Assembly (NCBI GenBank): GCA_030695945.1 | Contig: JAUYOG010000033.1 | Span: 1 to 38,586 of the forward strand | Direction: 5' to 3' | DNA: 38,586 nt | From: Ramlibacter sp. | Lineage (GTDB): Bacteria; Pseudomonadota; Gammaproteobacteria; Burkholderiales; Burkholderiaceae_C | Shown: in pieces, positions 1 to 7,803 of the stretch | How positions within the stretch are numbered: the stretch's first letter is position 1 | How the letters are laid out: the number at the start of each line of letters is the position of its first letter | The notes under the pieces: model-generated | Databases searched by the model: none | Told to the model about the DNA's origin: nothing | What the model saw: only the letters and a program-made list of their open reading frames with translations | Made by a program: the position numbers and the translations under genes

Positions 1-513
1 CGCAAGGTGCCGCTGATCTTCCTGCAGAACATCACCGGGTTCATGGTGGGCCGCAAGTACGAGGCCGAGGGCATCGCTCGCCACGGCGCGAAGATGGTGA
101 CGGCCGTGGCCACCGCCAGCGTCCCCAAGTTCACGATCATCCTCGGCGGCAGCTTCGGCGCCGGCAACTCCGGCATGTGCGGCCGGGCCTATTCCCCGCG
201 CTTCCTCTGGATGTGGCCGAACGCGCGCATCAGCGTGATGGGCGGCGAGCAGGCGGCCAGCGTGCTGGCCACCGTCAAGCGCGACGGCATCGAGGCGCGC
301 GGCGGGCAGTGGACCAAGGAAGAGGAGCAGGCCTTCCGCCAGCCCATCCTCGACCAGTACGAAGTGCAGGGCCACCCGTATTACGCGACGGCGCGGCTGT
401 GGGACGACGGCGTGATCGACCCGGCCGACACGCGCCGCGTGCTGGCGCTGGGCCTGTCGGCGACGCTCAATGCGCCGATCGGCGAGCCGAAGTTCGGCGT
501 GTTCCGGATGTAG
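1..513 (+). CDS. liuB: Methylcrotonyl-CoA carboxylase beta subunit (C-terminal part)
   Basis: This is the carboxyltransferase subunit of methylcrotonyl-CoA carboxylase, which carboxylates 3-methylcrotonyl-CoA in leucine breakdown using carboxybiotin from the alpha subunit. The reading frame is open from base 1, so only about the last 170 of the usual ~535 residues are present and the start lies outside the window. The visible part matches the carboxyltransferase C-domain: a QNITGFMVG segment near the beginning, then [20 protein letters not shown], a [18 protein letters not shown] block and the closing [24 protein letters not shown] signature. The gene encoding the biotin-carrying alpha subunit lies at 3168, which supports this assignment over propionyl-CoA carboxylase beta. 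A palindromic repeat follows 11 bases after the stop. Confidence 0.93.
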   Translation, partial: RKVPLIFLQNITGFMVGRKYEAEGIARHGAKMVTAVATASVPKFTIILGGSFGAGNSGMCGRAYSPRFLWMWPNARISVMGGEQAASVLATVKRDGIEARGGQWTKEEEQAFRQPILDQYEVQGHPYYATARLWDDGVIDPADTRRVLALGLSATLNAPIGEPKFGVFRM

Positions 514-524
514 AAAAAGGAAGT

Positions 525-586
525 TGTCATTGCGGGCTTGACCCGCAATCCAGGTACCTGGATCCCGGATCGAGTCCGGGATGACA
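525..586. repeat. REP-like palindrome, family A copy 1
   Basis: The element begins TGTCATTGCGGGCTTGACCC and ends CGAGTCCGGGATGACA, so its termini TGTCAT/ATGACA are inverted. Each half is itself a small palindrome (ATTGCGGG...CCCGCAAT and CCCGGA...TCCGGG). A second copy lies at 5192-5268. Such elements are common between genes in proteobacterial genomes; here it separates the carboxylase beta gene from the acyl-CoA dehydrogenase gene. Its last ATG (581) is in frame with the next gene. Confidence 0.85.
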
Positions 587-598
587 GCCGAGGCCAAT

Positions 599-1732
599 AT
601 GCAAATGATCTACGACAACCCCGACCACGAGCTGCTGCGCGACCAGATCGCGAAGTTCATCGCCCGCGAGGTCGAGCCGGTGGCGCAGGCGTGGGAAGAG
701 CAGGGCTGCGTGCCGCGCGACGTGCTGCGCCGCATGGGGCAGGCCGGCTTGTTCGGCCTGATGTACGAGAGCGCGTACGGCGGCGCGGAGGCCGACGCGC
801 TGACGAACCTGGTGTTCGCCGAGGCGCTGTCGCAATCCACCTTCGCGGGGTTCATCATCACGGTGCTGGTGCACACGGACATGGCCAGCCCGCACCTGCA
901 CCATGCGGGCACGCCGGCACAGAAGGACAAGTACCTGCGCCGCGTGACCGGCGGCGAACTGATCACGGCGGTGGGCATCACCGAGCCGGGTGCGGGCTCC
1001 GATGTCGCGGGCATCCGGACCACCGCAAAGCGGGACGGTAACCAATGGGTGCTGAACGGCACCAAGATGTTCATCACCAACGGCGTGCACGCGGACCTGT
1101 ACTTCATCGTCGCCAAGACGGGCAGCGGCAAGCGCGACATGTCGATGTTCATCGTCGAGAAGGGCACGCCGGGCTTTTCCGTCGGCCGGGCGCTGAAGAA
1201 GACGGGCTGGCTGTCCTCCGACACGGCCGAACTCATCCTCGACAACGTGCGCATCCCGGCCGGCAACCTGCTGGGCGAGGAGGGCAAGGGTTTCTACTCG
1301 GTGATGAAGAACTTCCAGACCGAGCGGATCGCGCTGGCGGCGATGGCCGTGGGCCACTGCCAGCAGGCCCTCAAGCTCACGCTCGACTACGTGCGGCAGC
1401 GCCAGGCCTTCGGCGGCCCGCTGTGGGACCAGCAAACCATCCGCCAGCGGTTGTCGATGCTGGACGCCAGGACGCGTGCCGCGCGGCAATTCATGTATCA
1501 CTGTGCATGGCGCGTCACCCAGGGTCACGACATCGTGCAGGATGTGTCGATGCTGAAAGCGCTGACCGGCGAGCTCGTCAATGAGGTGGTGCAGGCGTGC
1601 CAGCAGTTCCACGGCGGCATGGGCTACATCCGCGAAACGGCGATCGAGCGGCTGTGGCGCGACGCACGGGTGCTGGCCATCGGGGGCGGCGCGACGGAAG
1701 TGATGCTGGAAGAAGTCGCCAAGCGGTATTGA
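599..1732 (+). CDS. Acyl-CoA dehydrogenase of the leucine/isovalerate cluster
   Basis: This is an FAD-dependent acyl-CoA dehydrogenase that introduces the 2,3-double bond into an acyl-CoA. Family landmarks are visible: AVGITEPGAGSD, WVLNGTKMFITNG, the QRQAFGGPLWDQQTIRQRL helix and a QFHGGMGYIRE block. The C-terminal position that carries the catalytic Glu in medium-chain enzymes reads AIGGGATE, lacking it. A Glu instead occurs in FQTERIALA (residue 242), the helix position used as base in isovaleryl-CoA and long-chain enzymes. Context and this residue favour a branched short-chain substrate, but a second, classical isovaleryl-CoA dehydrogenase could lie upstream of the window. ATG 599 was chosen because GAGG lies five bases before it; ATG 581 is in frame but sits inside the repeat. 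The following hydratase gene begins 9 bases after the stop. Confidence 0.88.
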   Translation: MQMIYDNPDHELLRDQIAKFIAREVEPVAQAWEEQGCVPRDVLRRMGQAGLFGLMYESAYGGAEADALTNLVFAEALSQSTFAGFIITVLVHTDMASPHLHHAGTPAQKDKYLRRVTGGELITAVGITEPGAGSDVAGIRTTAKRDGNQWVLNGTKMFITNGVHADLYFIVAKTGSGKRDMSMFIVEKGTPGFSVGRALKKTGWLSSDTAELILDNVRIPAGNLLGEEGKGFYSVMKNFQTERIALAAMAVGHCQQALKLTLDYVRQRQAFGGPLWDQQTIRQRLSMLDARTRAARQFMYHCAWRVTQGHDIVQDVSMLKALTGELVNEVVQACQQFHGGMGYIRETAIERLWRDARVLAIGGGATEVMLEEVAKRY

Positions 1733-1741
1733 AGGACCCCC

Positions 1742-2527
1742 ATGAAACACCTGGAATTGAGTTTCGAAGCGGGCGTGGCCACCGTCACGCTCAACCGGCC
1801 CGAAGTGCGCAACGCCTTCAACGACGAGGTGATCGCGGAGATGACGGCGGTCTTCTCGGAGCTGGACGACCGCGCCGAAGTGCGCTGCATCGTGCTGGCC
1901 GGCAACGGCCCGGCGTTCTGCGCCGGCGCCGACCTCAACTGGATGAAGCGCATGGCGGGTTACACGCGCGACGAGAACGTCGCCGATGCCGCCGCGCTCG
2001 CGAACATGCTCAAGGGGATTTACCGCTGCCCCAAGCCGACCATCGCGCGCGTGCAGGGCGACGTCTACGCGGGCGGCACGGGACTGGTCGCGGCCTGTGA
2101 CATCGCGGTGTCGGCGGATACGGCCCAGTACTGCCTGAGCGAAGTGAAGCTGGGACTGATCCCGGCCACCATCAGCCCTTATGTGATCCGTGCCATGGGC
2201 GCGCGGGCGGCGCACCGCTACTTCCTCACGGCCGAACGCTTCAGCGCGGCGGAGGCGCTGCGCATCGGCTTTGTGCATGAAGTCGTGCCGTCCGCGCAGC
2301 TCGACGCCAAGGTCGCGGAGATCGCGCAGTCCCTGCTCCTGGCCGGGCCGGCGGCGTTGAAAGCCTGCAAGGCGCTGGTGCAGGACGTCGCGGAAAAAGA
2401 CATCACGCAACTGCTGATCGACCGCACGGTGCAGGGCATCGCCGACATCCGCGTGAGCGACGAGGGCCGTGAGGGCATCCAGTCGTTCCTGGGCAAGCGC
2501 AAGCCGGGCTGGCTGGCGCAAGGCTGA
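1742..2527 (+). CDS. liuC: Methylglutaconyl-CoA hydratase (enoyl-CoA hydratase family)
   Basis: This crotonase-fold protein (261 aa) probably hydrates 3-methylglutaconyl-CoA to HMG-CoA, the step between the carboxylase and the lyase encoded on either side. The oxyanion-hole segment FCAGADLNWMKRM (residues 59-71) is characteristic of methylglutaconyl-CoA/LiuC-type hydratases, and GGTGLVAACDIAVSAD is the second oxyanion region. Of the two acidic catalytic residues of the mitochondrial hydratase, the second is present (Glu134 in LSEVKLGLIP), while the first position is Gly114, as I recall for LiuC-like members. The start has GGACCCCC upstream and lies 9 bases after the dehydrogenase stop, so the two are cotranscribed. 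Confidence 0.9.
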   Translation: MKHLELSFEAGVATVTLNRPEVRNAFNDEVIAEMTAVFSELDDRAEVRCIVLAGNGPAFCAGADLNWMKRMAGYTRDENVADAAALANMLKGIYRCPKPTIARVQGDVYAGGTGLVAACDIAVSADTAQYCLSEVKLGLIPATISPYVIRAMGARAAHRYFLTAERFSAAEALRIGFVHEVVPSAQLDAKVAEIAQSLLLAGPAALKACKALVQDVAEKDITQLLIDRTVQGIADIRVSDEGREGIQSFLGKRKPGWLAQG

Positions 2528-2531
2528 ATCC

Positions 2532-3167
2532 ATGGAAGGCTTCCGGCACCTGCTCGACACGCCCCAGCTGCTGGCCCTGGCCGCTGCGCTGGGCTGGGCG
2601 AGCGGCGTGCGCCTGTATGCCGCGGTGTTCCTCGTGGGCGCGGCCGGCTATTTCGGCCTGATCGACCTGCCGCAGGGATTGCAGGTGCTGCAACACCCGG
2701 GCGTGCTGGCCGCCAGCGGCTTCATGTGCTTCATCGAATTCTTCGCCGACAAGATCCCGCTGGTGGATTCGATGTGGGACATGGTCCACACCGTGATCCG
2801 AATCCCGGCGGGCGCGGCGCTGGCCGCCGGGGCACTCGGCGCGGACAGCCAGGCCATGGGCTGGATCGCCGCATTGCTGGGCGGCACCCTCGCCGCGACC
2901 AGCCATACCGCGAAGCTGACGACGCGCGCCGCGGTCAACACCTCGCCCGAGCCGTTCTCCAACGTCGCCGTCTCGCTGTTCGAGGACGGTTTCGTCGTGT
3001 TCATGCTCTGGCTGGCCGCGACGCATCCGGCCATCTTTGCGATCGCGCTGCTGCTGACGCTGGTGGGCGCGGTGCTGCTGATGATCGTGCTGGTGAAGTT
3101 CCTGCGCATCGTGATACAGAAGTCAAGTGAGTTCTTCGCGGGCAACCGCTCGCCCCAAGGAAACTGA
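2532..3167 (+). CDS. DUF4126 family integral membrane protein
   Basis: This 211-residue protein is very hydrophobic, with about five predicted membrane segments, and carries the small-residue-rich pattern of DUF4126 proteins (ALGWASGVRLYAAVFLVG near the N terminus, IPAGAALAAGAL and a GGTLAATSHTAKLTTRAAVNTSPEP segment in the middle). The function is unknown. It starts four bases after the hydratase stop and ends directly before the carboxylase alpha start at 3168, so it is embedded in the leucine catabolic operon. That position suggests a membrane role tied to this pathway, or simply passive cotranscription; the sequence does not decide. ATG 2532 is preferred over the longer in-frame opening inside the hydratase gene. 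Confidence 0.82.
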   Translation: MEGFRHLLDTPQLLALAAALGWASGVRLYAAVFLVGAAGYFGLIDLPQGLQVLQHPGVLAASGFMCFIEFFADKIPLVDSMWDMVHTVIRIPAGAALAAGALGADSQAMGWIAALLGGTLAATSHTAKLTTRAAVNTSPEPFSNVAVSLFEDGFVVFMLWLAATHPAIFAIALLLTLVGAVLLMIVLVKFLRIVIQKSSEFFAGNRSPQGN

Positions 3168-5189
3168 ATGTTCAAGAAAATCCTGATTGCCAACCGCGGT
3201 GAGATCGCCTGCCGCGTCGCCTCGACGGCCAAGCGCATGGGCATTCGCACCGTCGCGGTGTACTCCGACGCGGACGCCCAAGCCTTGCACGTCGGCGCCT
3301 GCGACGAGGCACTGCACATCGGCGGCAGCGCGCCCAAGGACAGCTACCTGCGCTGGGACCGCATCATCGAAGCGGCCAAGGCCACGGGCGCGCAGGCGAT
3401 CCATCCGGGCTACGGCTTCCTCTCCGAGAACGAGGAGTTCGCCCAGGCCTGCGCGGATGCGGGCCTCGTGTTCATCGGCCCGCCGCCCTCGGCGATCCAG
3501 GCGATGGGCCTGAAGGCGGAATCCAAGCAGCTGATGGAAAAGGCGGGCGTGCCGCTGGTGCCGGGCTACCACGGCTCGAACCAGGACAAGGTCCTGCTCG
3601 CGGCAGAGGCCGAGCGCATCGGCTACCCGGTGCTGATCAAGGCCAGCGCGGGCGGCGGCGGCAAAGGCATGCGCGCGGTGGACAAGGCGGCTGACTTCGA
3701 CGCTGCGCTCGCTTCTTGCAAGCGCGAAGCCATCAACAGCTTCGGCGACGACGCCGTGCTGGTCGAGAAATACGTGCAGCGGCCGCGCCACATCGAGATC
3801 CAGGTGTTCGGCGACACGCACGGCAATTACGTGTACCTGTTCGAGCGCGATTGCTCGGTGCAGCGGCGGCACCAGAAGGTGCTGGAGGAAGCGCCCGCGC
3901 CCGGCCTGACCGAGGCGATGCGCCGGCAGATGGGCGGGGCCGCCGTCGCGGCCGCCCGCGCCGTGAAGTACGTCGGCGCCGGCACGGTGGAGTTCATCGT
4001 CGAGCAGCGCGAAGGCGGCGAAATGAACTTCTTCTTCATGGAGATGAACACGCGGCTGCAAGTGGAGCACCCGGTGACGGAAGCGATCACCGGGCTCGAT
4101 TTGGTCGAATGGCAGTTGCTCGTGGCCTTCGGCGAGCCGCTGCCGCTGAAGCAGGAAGAGCTGAAGATCAACGGCCACGCGATCGAGGCCCGCATCTGCG
4201 CCGAGACGCCCGACAACAATTTCCTGCCCGCGACCGGCCGCCTGTACGTCGCGCGCTGGCCGCGGCACGTGGCCTTCCGCCGCAACGCGGATGGCGAGCC
4301 GTTCCATGACGCCGCGCCGGTTCGCATCGACGCCGGCTTCGGCGAGGGCGACGCGATCTCGCCGTACTATGACTCGATGATCGCCAAGCTGATCGTTCAC
4401 GGCAGCACGCGCGAGCAGGCGCTGGCCCGGCTGGACGAGGCCCTGGCGCAGACGCACATCGTCGGCGTCGCCACCAACGTGCAGTTCCTGCGCTACGTCG
4501 TGCGCAGCCCGTCGTTCGAAAAAGCGAACCTCGACACGGCGCTGATTCCGCGAGAGCAGGCCGTGCTGTTCAACCAGGAGCCGCTGGGCCTGCCACTCGC
4601 GGCAGCCGCGGCTGTCGCCCAGGCGCTGCTGCACGAGAAAGCCGAAGAAGCTGCCGATCCTTTCAGCCGGCGCGACGGCTGGCGATCGCACGGCCTCAAC
4701 GTGCGCCCGTTCCAGTTCGAGTTCGGCGGCGAGCCGGCCCGGGCCGAGCTGACCTACCTGCACGACGGGGCGTTGACCCTGACGGTGGGCAATGTCTCCG
4801 GCGCGTTGTCGTTCAAGCCCACGGCGCAGGGCATCGACATCGACTACGCGGGGCAGCGCTTCGTGGCGACGGTGTACGCCACGGGCGAGCATGACCACGT
4901 GTTCAGCGCCCGCGGCGCCACGCAGATCCTGGCGATCGACCTGCTCGCGCATGCCGGCGAGGGCGAAGTCGATACCGGCCGCCTCACGGCGCCGATGCCG
5001 GGCAAGGTCGTGTCGTTCGCCGTCCAGGCGGGCGACAAGGTCACCAAGGGCCAGGCGCTGGCGGTGATGGAAGCGATGAAGATGGAGCACACCATTGCGG
5101 CGCCTGCCGATGGCGTCGTGGCCGAACTCATGTATGGGCCGGGTGACCAGGTGGCGGAAGGCGCGGAGCTGCTCAAGCTCATGATTTGA
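3168..5189 (+). CDS. liuD: Methylcrotonyl-CoA carboxylase alpha subunit (biotin carboxylase/carrier)
   Basis: This 673-residue protein charges biotin with bicarbonate using ATP and passes the carboxyl group to the beta subunit. The N terminus MFKKILIANRGEIACRV and the HPGYGFLSEN motif define the biotin carboxylase domain. The glycine-rich ATP-binding loop GGGGKGMR lies at about residues 162-169, and EMNTRLQVEHPVTE is the catalytic segment. The C-terminal biotinyl domain contains EAMKMEH, with Lys638 as the biotinylation site, near the end as expected. A middle BT-type domain of about 150 residues separates them. Pairing with the beta subunit and HMG-CoA lyase points to methylcrotonyl- rather than propionyl- or acetyl-CoA. 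A palindromic repeat begins two bases after the stop. Confidence 0.95.
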   Translation: MFKKILIANRGEIACRVASTAKRMGIRTVAVYSDADAQALHVGACDEALHIGGSAPKDSYLRWDRIIEAAKATGAQAIHPGYGFLSENEEFAQACADAGLVFIGPPPSAIQAMGLKAESKQLMEKAGVPLVPGYHGSNQDKVLLAAEAERIGYPVLIKASAGGGGKGMRAVDKAADFDAALASCKREAINSFGDDAVLVEKYVQRPRHIEIQVFGDTHGNYVYLFERDCSVQRRHQKVLEEAPAPGLTEAMRRQMGGAAVAAARAVKYVGAGTVEFIVEQREGGEMNFFFMEMNTRLQVEHPVTEAITGLDLVEWQLLVAFGEPLPLKQEELKINGHAIEARICAETPDNNFLPATGRLYVARWPRHVAFRRNADGEPFHDAAPVRIDAGFGEGDAISPYYDSMIAKLIVHGSTREQALARLDEALAQTHIVGVATNVQFLRYVVRSPSFEKANLDTALIPREQAVLFNQEPLGLPLAAAAAVAQALLHEKAEEAADPFSRRDGWRSHGLNVRPFQFEFGGEPARAELTYLHDGALTLTVGNVSGALSFKPTAQGIDIDYAGQRFVATVYATGEHDHVFSARGATQILAIDLLAHAGEGEVDTGRLTAPMPGKVVSFAVQAGDKVTKGQALAVMEAMKMEHTIAAPADGVVAELMYGPGDQVAEGAELLKLMI

Positions 5190-5191
5190 TT

Positions 5192-5268
5192 TGTCATTGC
5201 GGACTTGATCCGCAATCCATGGTCCGTGCCATGCGTGGCATGGATGCCGGGCCAAGCCCGGCATGACA
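5192..5268. repeat. REP-like palindrome, family A copy 2
   Basis: Same family as the copy at 525-586: starts TGTCATTGCGGACTTGATCC and ends CCAAGCCCGGCATGACA. It holds three nested dyads: ATTGCGGA/TCCGCAAT, TGCCATG/CGTGGCA and ATGCCGGG/CCCGGCAT. It fills the gap between the carboxylase alpha and GhrA-like genes and could act as an mRNA-stabilising hairpin or terminator. Its terminal ATG (5263) is in frame with the next gene. Confidence 0.87.
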
Positions 5269-5289
5269 GCATCCTGCAAAATGACGTCC

Positions 5290-6210
5290 ATGCGAATCCT
5301 CTTTTGCGCCAATGGCACCAAGGCCGCGCCCTGGGTGGGCGCCCTGCGTCCGGCGCTCCCCGCGGCAACCGTCGATGAATGGCAACCGGGCGCGCCGCAG
5401 GCCGATTACGCGGTGGTGTGGTCGCCGCCGCAGCAGTTCCTCGACGAGCAGCCGCGGCTGAAGGGCGTCTTCAACATCGGCGCCGGCGTTGACGCGCTGA
5501 TGAAGCTGGCGCTGCCGCCGGAGGCCATCGTAGTGCGGATCGACGACGGCGGCATGGCCGTGCAGATGGCGGAGTTCGTCTGCCATGCGCTGATCCGTCA
5601 TTTTCGCGAGCTGGACGGCTACCAGCAGGACATTGCGGCGGGCAAGTGGTCGTACCGCAAGCCACGCAGCCGGGCGGACTTTCCGGTCGGGATCATGGGC
5701 CTGGGCGTGCTGGGGCTGCGGGTGGCGCAGGCCGTCCAGCATTTCGAGTTTCCCGTGCTTGCATGGAGCCGCACCGCCAAGACAGTGCCGGGCGTGCGAT
5801 GTTTCACCGGGTCTGAGCAATTCGACGACTTCCTCGCGGCGACGCGCGTGCTGGTCTGCCTGCTGCCGCTGACGTCCGAGACGCAGAACATCATGAACAC
5901 GCGCAGCCTGTCGCGGCTGATGCCGGGCGGCTACGTGATCAACGTGGCGCGCGGCGGCCATTTGGTCGAGGAAGACCTGGTGGCCTTGCTCGATTCCGGC
6001 CACCTGGCGGGCGCGGCGCTGGACGTGTTCCGCGCCGAGCCGCTGCCGCCGGGGCACGTTTTCCTGCGCCATCCGAAGATCACCGTGACCCCGCACACCT
6101 CGGCGCGCACGCTGCGCGACGAAACCATCACGCAGATCGCCGGGAAGATCCTGGCCTTCGAGCGGGGAGAGCCCATCGCCGGTGTGGTTGACCGGCAAAG
6201 AGGATACTGA
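5290..6210 (+). CDS. ghrA: D-2-hydroxyacid dehydrogenase, glyoxylate/hydroxypyruvate reductase A type
   Basis: This is an NAD(P)-dependent 2-hydroxyacid dehydrogenase of about 306 residues, resembling GhrA, which reduces glyoxylate and hydroxypyruvate. The Rossmann motif appears as GIMGLGVLGLRVAQ. The catalytic trio is visible in INVARGGHLVEEDL (Arg), DVFRAEPLPP (Glu) and VTPHTSA (His). The role in the leucine cluster is not obvious; it may act on a keto or hydroxy acid made there. The start is uncertain: ATG codons at 5263 (inside the repeat), 5281 and 5290 are in frame and none has a strong ribosome-binding site; 5290 gives the usual MRILFCANG N terminus. Confidence 0.83.
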   Translation: MRILFCANGTKAAPWVGALRPALPAATVDEWQPGAPQADYAVVWSPPQQFLDEQPRLKGVFNIGAGVDALMKLALPPEAIVVRIDDGGMAVQMAEFVCHALIRHFRELDGYQQDIAAGKWSYRKPRSRADFPVGIMGLGVLGLRVAQAVQHFEFPVLAWSRTAKTVPGVRCFTGSEQFDDFLAATRVLVCLLPLTSETQNIMNTRSLSRLMPGGYVINVARGGHLVEEDLVALLDSGHLAGAALDVFRAEPLPPGHVFLRHPKITVTPHTSARTLRDETITQIAGKILAFERGEPIAGVVDRQRGY

Positions 6211-6221
6211 ACAACTATGAA

Positions 6222-6296
6222 CCCCCACGCTCACCTTCGTTCGCTGCCCCCCGAGGGGGCGCATGCCTCCTTTGAGACGGCTCGGCAGGAGGCATG
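6222..6296. repeat. Intergenic repeat family B, copy 1, with hairpin over the next start
   Basis: The element starts CCCCCACGCT, continues through TTCGTTCGCTG to CCCCCCGAGGGGGC, and closes with a hairpin: CATGCCTCCT (6262-6271) pairs with AGGAGGCATG (6287-6296). An inverted copy of the CCCCCACGCT...CCCCCGAGGGGG core lies at 7239-7291, so the two copies bracket the HMG-CoA lyase gene in opposite orientation. Confidence 0.8.
6262..6296 (+). promoter_or_regulatory. Hairpin enclosing the ribosome-binding site of HMG-CoA lyase
   Basis: A perfect 10-bp stem, CATGCCTCCT at 6262-6271 and AGGAGGCATG at 6287-6296, with a 15-base loop. Its 3' strand contains the complete Shine-Dalgarno AGGAGG (6287-6292) and the first ATG (6294). 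In mRNA this would hide the start site unless opened. Whether it regulates, or is simply the repeat's end, is not known. Confidence 0.7.
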
Positions 6297-7205
6297 ATGA
6301 AATTTCCCCCCAGAGTGAAGATCGTCGATGTCGGCCCGCGCGACGGCTTGCAGAACGAAAAGCAGCCCGTGCCCGCCGAAGTCAAGGTGGGCCTCGTGCA
6401 CCGCCTGCAGGACGCCGGGCTGAAGGAAATCGAGGTCACCAGTTTCGTCTCGCCCAAATGGGTGCCGCAGATGGCCGACGCCGCCGAGGTGATGGCGCTC
6501 GTCGAGCGCAAACCGGGCGTCCGCTACTCGGTGCTCACGCCCAACATGAAGGGCTTCGAGGCTGCGGTCGCCAGCCGGCCTCATGAAGTCGTCGTGTTCG
6601 GCGCCGCCAGCGAGGCCTTCAGCCAGCGCAACATCAACTGCTCCATCGCCGAGAGCATCGAGCGCTTCGCGCCGGTCGTCGAGGCGGCACGGGCCAGGGG
6701 GATCCACGTGCGCGGCGCGATCTCTGTCGCGGTGGGTTGCCCTTACGAGGGCGACATCGCGCCCGAGCGCGTCGAGCTGGTGGCGAGACTGATGAAGCAG
6801 ATCGGCGTGCAGCATGTCGGCGTGGCCGACACGATCGGCGTCGGCACGCCGGTCAAGGTGCAACGGGCGATGGAAGCCGCGCTCAGGCACTACGACATCG
6901 ACGACCTCTCCGGCCATTTCCACGACACCTACGGGCAGGCGCTCGCTAACACCCTGGCCGCCCTTGAAATGGGTATCTGGCAGTACGACACGTCATCGGC
7001 GGGGCTGGGTGGATGTCCCTACGCCAAGGGCGCCACGGGCAATGTCGCGACCGAGGACGTGGTGTACATGCTGCAGGGCATGGGCATCGAGACCGGCATC
7101 GACCTGGACAAGCTGATCGACGCCGGCAAGTACATCAGCGACTACCTGGGCCGCCAGCCGAATTCGAATGCCGCCAAGGCGATCCTCAACAAGCGCGCTG
7201 GCTGA
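6297..7205 (+). CDS. liuE: Hydroxymethylglutaryl-CoA lyase
   Basis: The enzyme cleaves HMG-CoA to acetyl-CoA and acetoacetate, the last step of leucine degradation. Family motifs are clear: the metal-binding and catalytic VDVGPRDGLQNE near the N terminus, ISVAVGCPYEG, the GHFHDTYGQALAN metal-ligand histidines, and the catalytic-cysteine loop GGCPYAKGATGN (Cys240). The length of 302 residues is normal for bacterial lyases. ATG 6297 was preferred because it lies four bases after AGGAGG; ATG 6294 is only one base after it. Both the ribosome-binding site and the upstream ATG are buried in a palindrome. It completes the set of enzymes needed after isovaleryl-CoA oxidation. Confidence 0.94.
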   Translation: MKFPPRVKIVDVGPRDGLQNEKQPVPAEVKVGLVHRLQDAGLKEIEVTSFVSPKWVPQMADAAEVMALVERKPGVRYSVLTPNMKGFEAAVASRPHEVVVFGAASEAFSQRNINCSIAESIERFAPVVEAARARGIHVRGAISVAVGCPYEGDIAPERVELVARLMKQIGVQHVGVADTIGVGTPVKVQRAMEAALRHYDIDDLSGHFHDTYGQALANTLAALEMGIWQYDTSSAGLGGCPYAKGATGNVATEDVVYMLQGMGIETGIDLDKLIDAGKYISDYLGRQPNSNAAKAILNKRAG

Positions 7206-7228
7206 CCGGTGATGAGCAACGCCGGGCC

Positions 7229-7296
7229 GCCCCAAGTCGCGAAGGCCCCCTCGGGGGGGCAACGCAGCCACGCGGTGGCAAGCGTGGGGGCACTGA
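7229..7296. repeat. Intergenic repeat family B, copy 2 (inverted)
   Basis: Read on the minus strand this begins CCCCCACGCTTGCCACCGCG and runs to a CCCCCCCGAGGGGG palindrome, matching the element at 6222. It fills the gap between HMG-CoA lyase and the YbaK-like gene and ends directly at that gene's ATG. The CCACGCGGTGG core is itself a perfect small dyad. Confidence 0.8.
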
Positions 7297-7803
7297 ATGT
7301 GTGGCGCTGAGTTGACATCGCTTCCGGAGGGCGTGCAGCGCGTGGCCCGCGCGCTGCAGGACAAGGGGCATCCGCATACGCCGGTGATGTTGCAGGACGC
7401 CGTGCGCACGGCGCAGCAGGCGGCCGATGCGCTCGGCATCGCGGTGGGGCAGATCGCCAAGAGCATCATCTTCCGGCGCAAGAGCGACGACGCGGCGGTG
7501 CTCGTGATCACCTCCGGCGACCGGCGCGTGGACGAGAAGAAGGTGGACGCCATCGTCGGCAAGACGGGCCGCGCCGACGCGGAGTTCGTCAAGAGCCGCA
7601 CCGGGTACTCCATCGGCGGCGTTTCGCCGGTGGCGCACAGCCAGCCTCCCGTGACGCTGATCGACCGCGAGCTGTTCCGCTTCGAGGAGATCTGGGCCGC
7701 CGCGGGCCATCCGCACGGCGTGTTCAAGCTGCGTCCGCACGACCTGGAGCGGCTGACCGGCGCGCCGGTGGTGGACGTCGTCGAGTCGGCGGGAGGCGGC
7801 TGA
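7297..7803 (+). CDS. YbaK/EbsC (ProX-like) aminoacyl-tRNA deacylase domain protein
   Basis: This 168-residue protein matches the YbaK/EbsC family, single-domain hydrolases that remove wrongly attached amino acids from tRNA (related to the editing domain of prolyl-tRNA synthetase). The visible pattern includes an N-terminal LPEGVQRVARALQDKG helix, ALGIAVGQIAKSIIFRRK with the conserved lysine, VLVITSGDRRVDEKKV, a GYSIGGVSPVAH block and FEEIWAAAGHPHGVFKL near the C terminus. The exact substrate cannot be read. The ATG directly abuts the upstream repeat and lacks a convincing Shine-Dalgarno; TTG 7312 is an alternative. The stop overlaps the DUF1289 start by one base. Confidence 0.85.
   Translation: MCGAELTSLPEGVQRVARALQDKGHPHTPVMLQDAVRTAQQAADALGIAVGQIAKSIIFRRKSDDAAVLVITSGDRRVDEKKVDAIVGKTGRADAEFVKSRTGYSIGGVSPVAHSQPPVTLIDRELFRFEEIWAAAGHPHGVFKLRPHDLERLTGAPVVDVVESAGGG

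Noticed and set aside
527..2560. A 677-codon open frame on the minus strand opposite the dehydrogenase and hydratase genes
   Set aside because: Composition (RRH, DQLRDL, HRxV runs) is that of a reverse-frame shadow; the plus-strand genes show family motifs.
3123..5321. A 732-codon open frame on the minus strand opposite the carboxylase alpha gene
   Set aside because: Shadow of a clear biotin carboxylase; no recognisable motifs.
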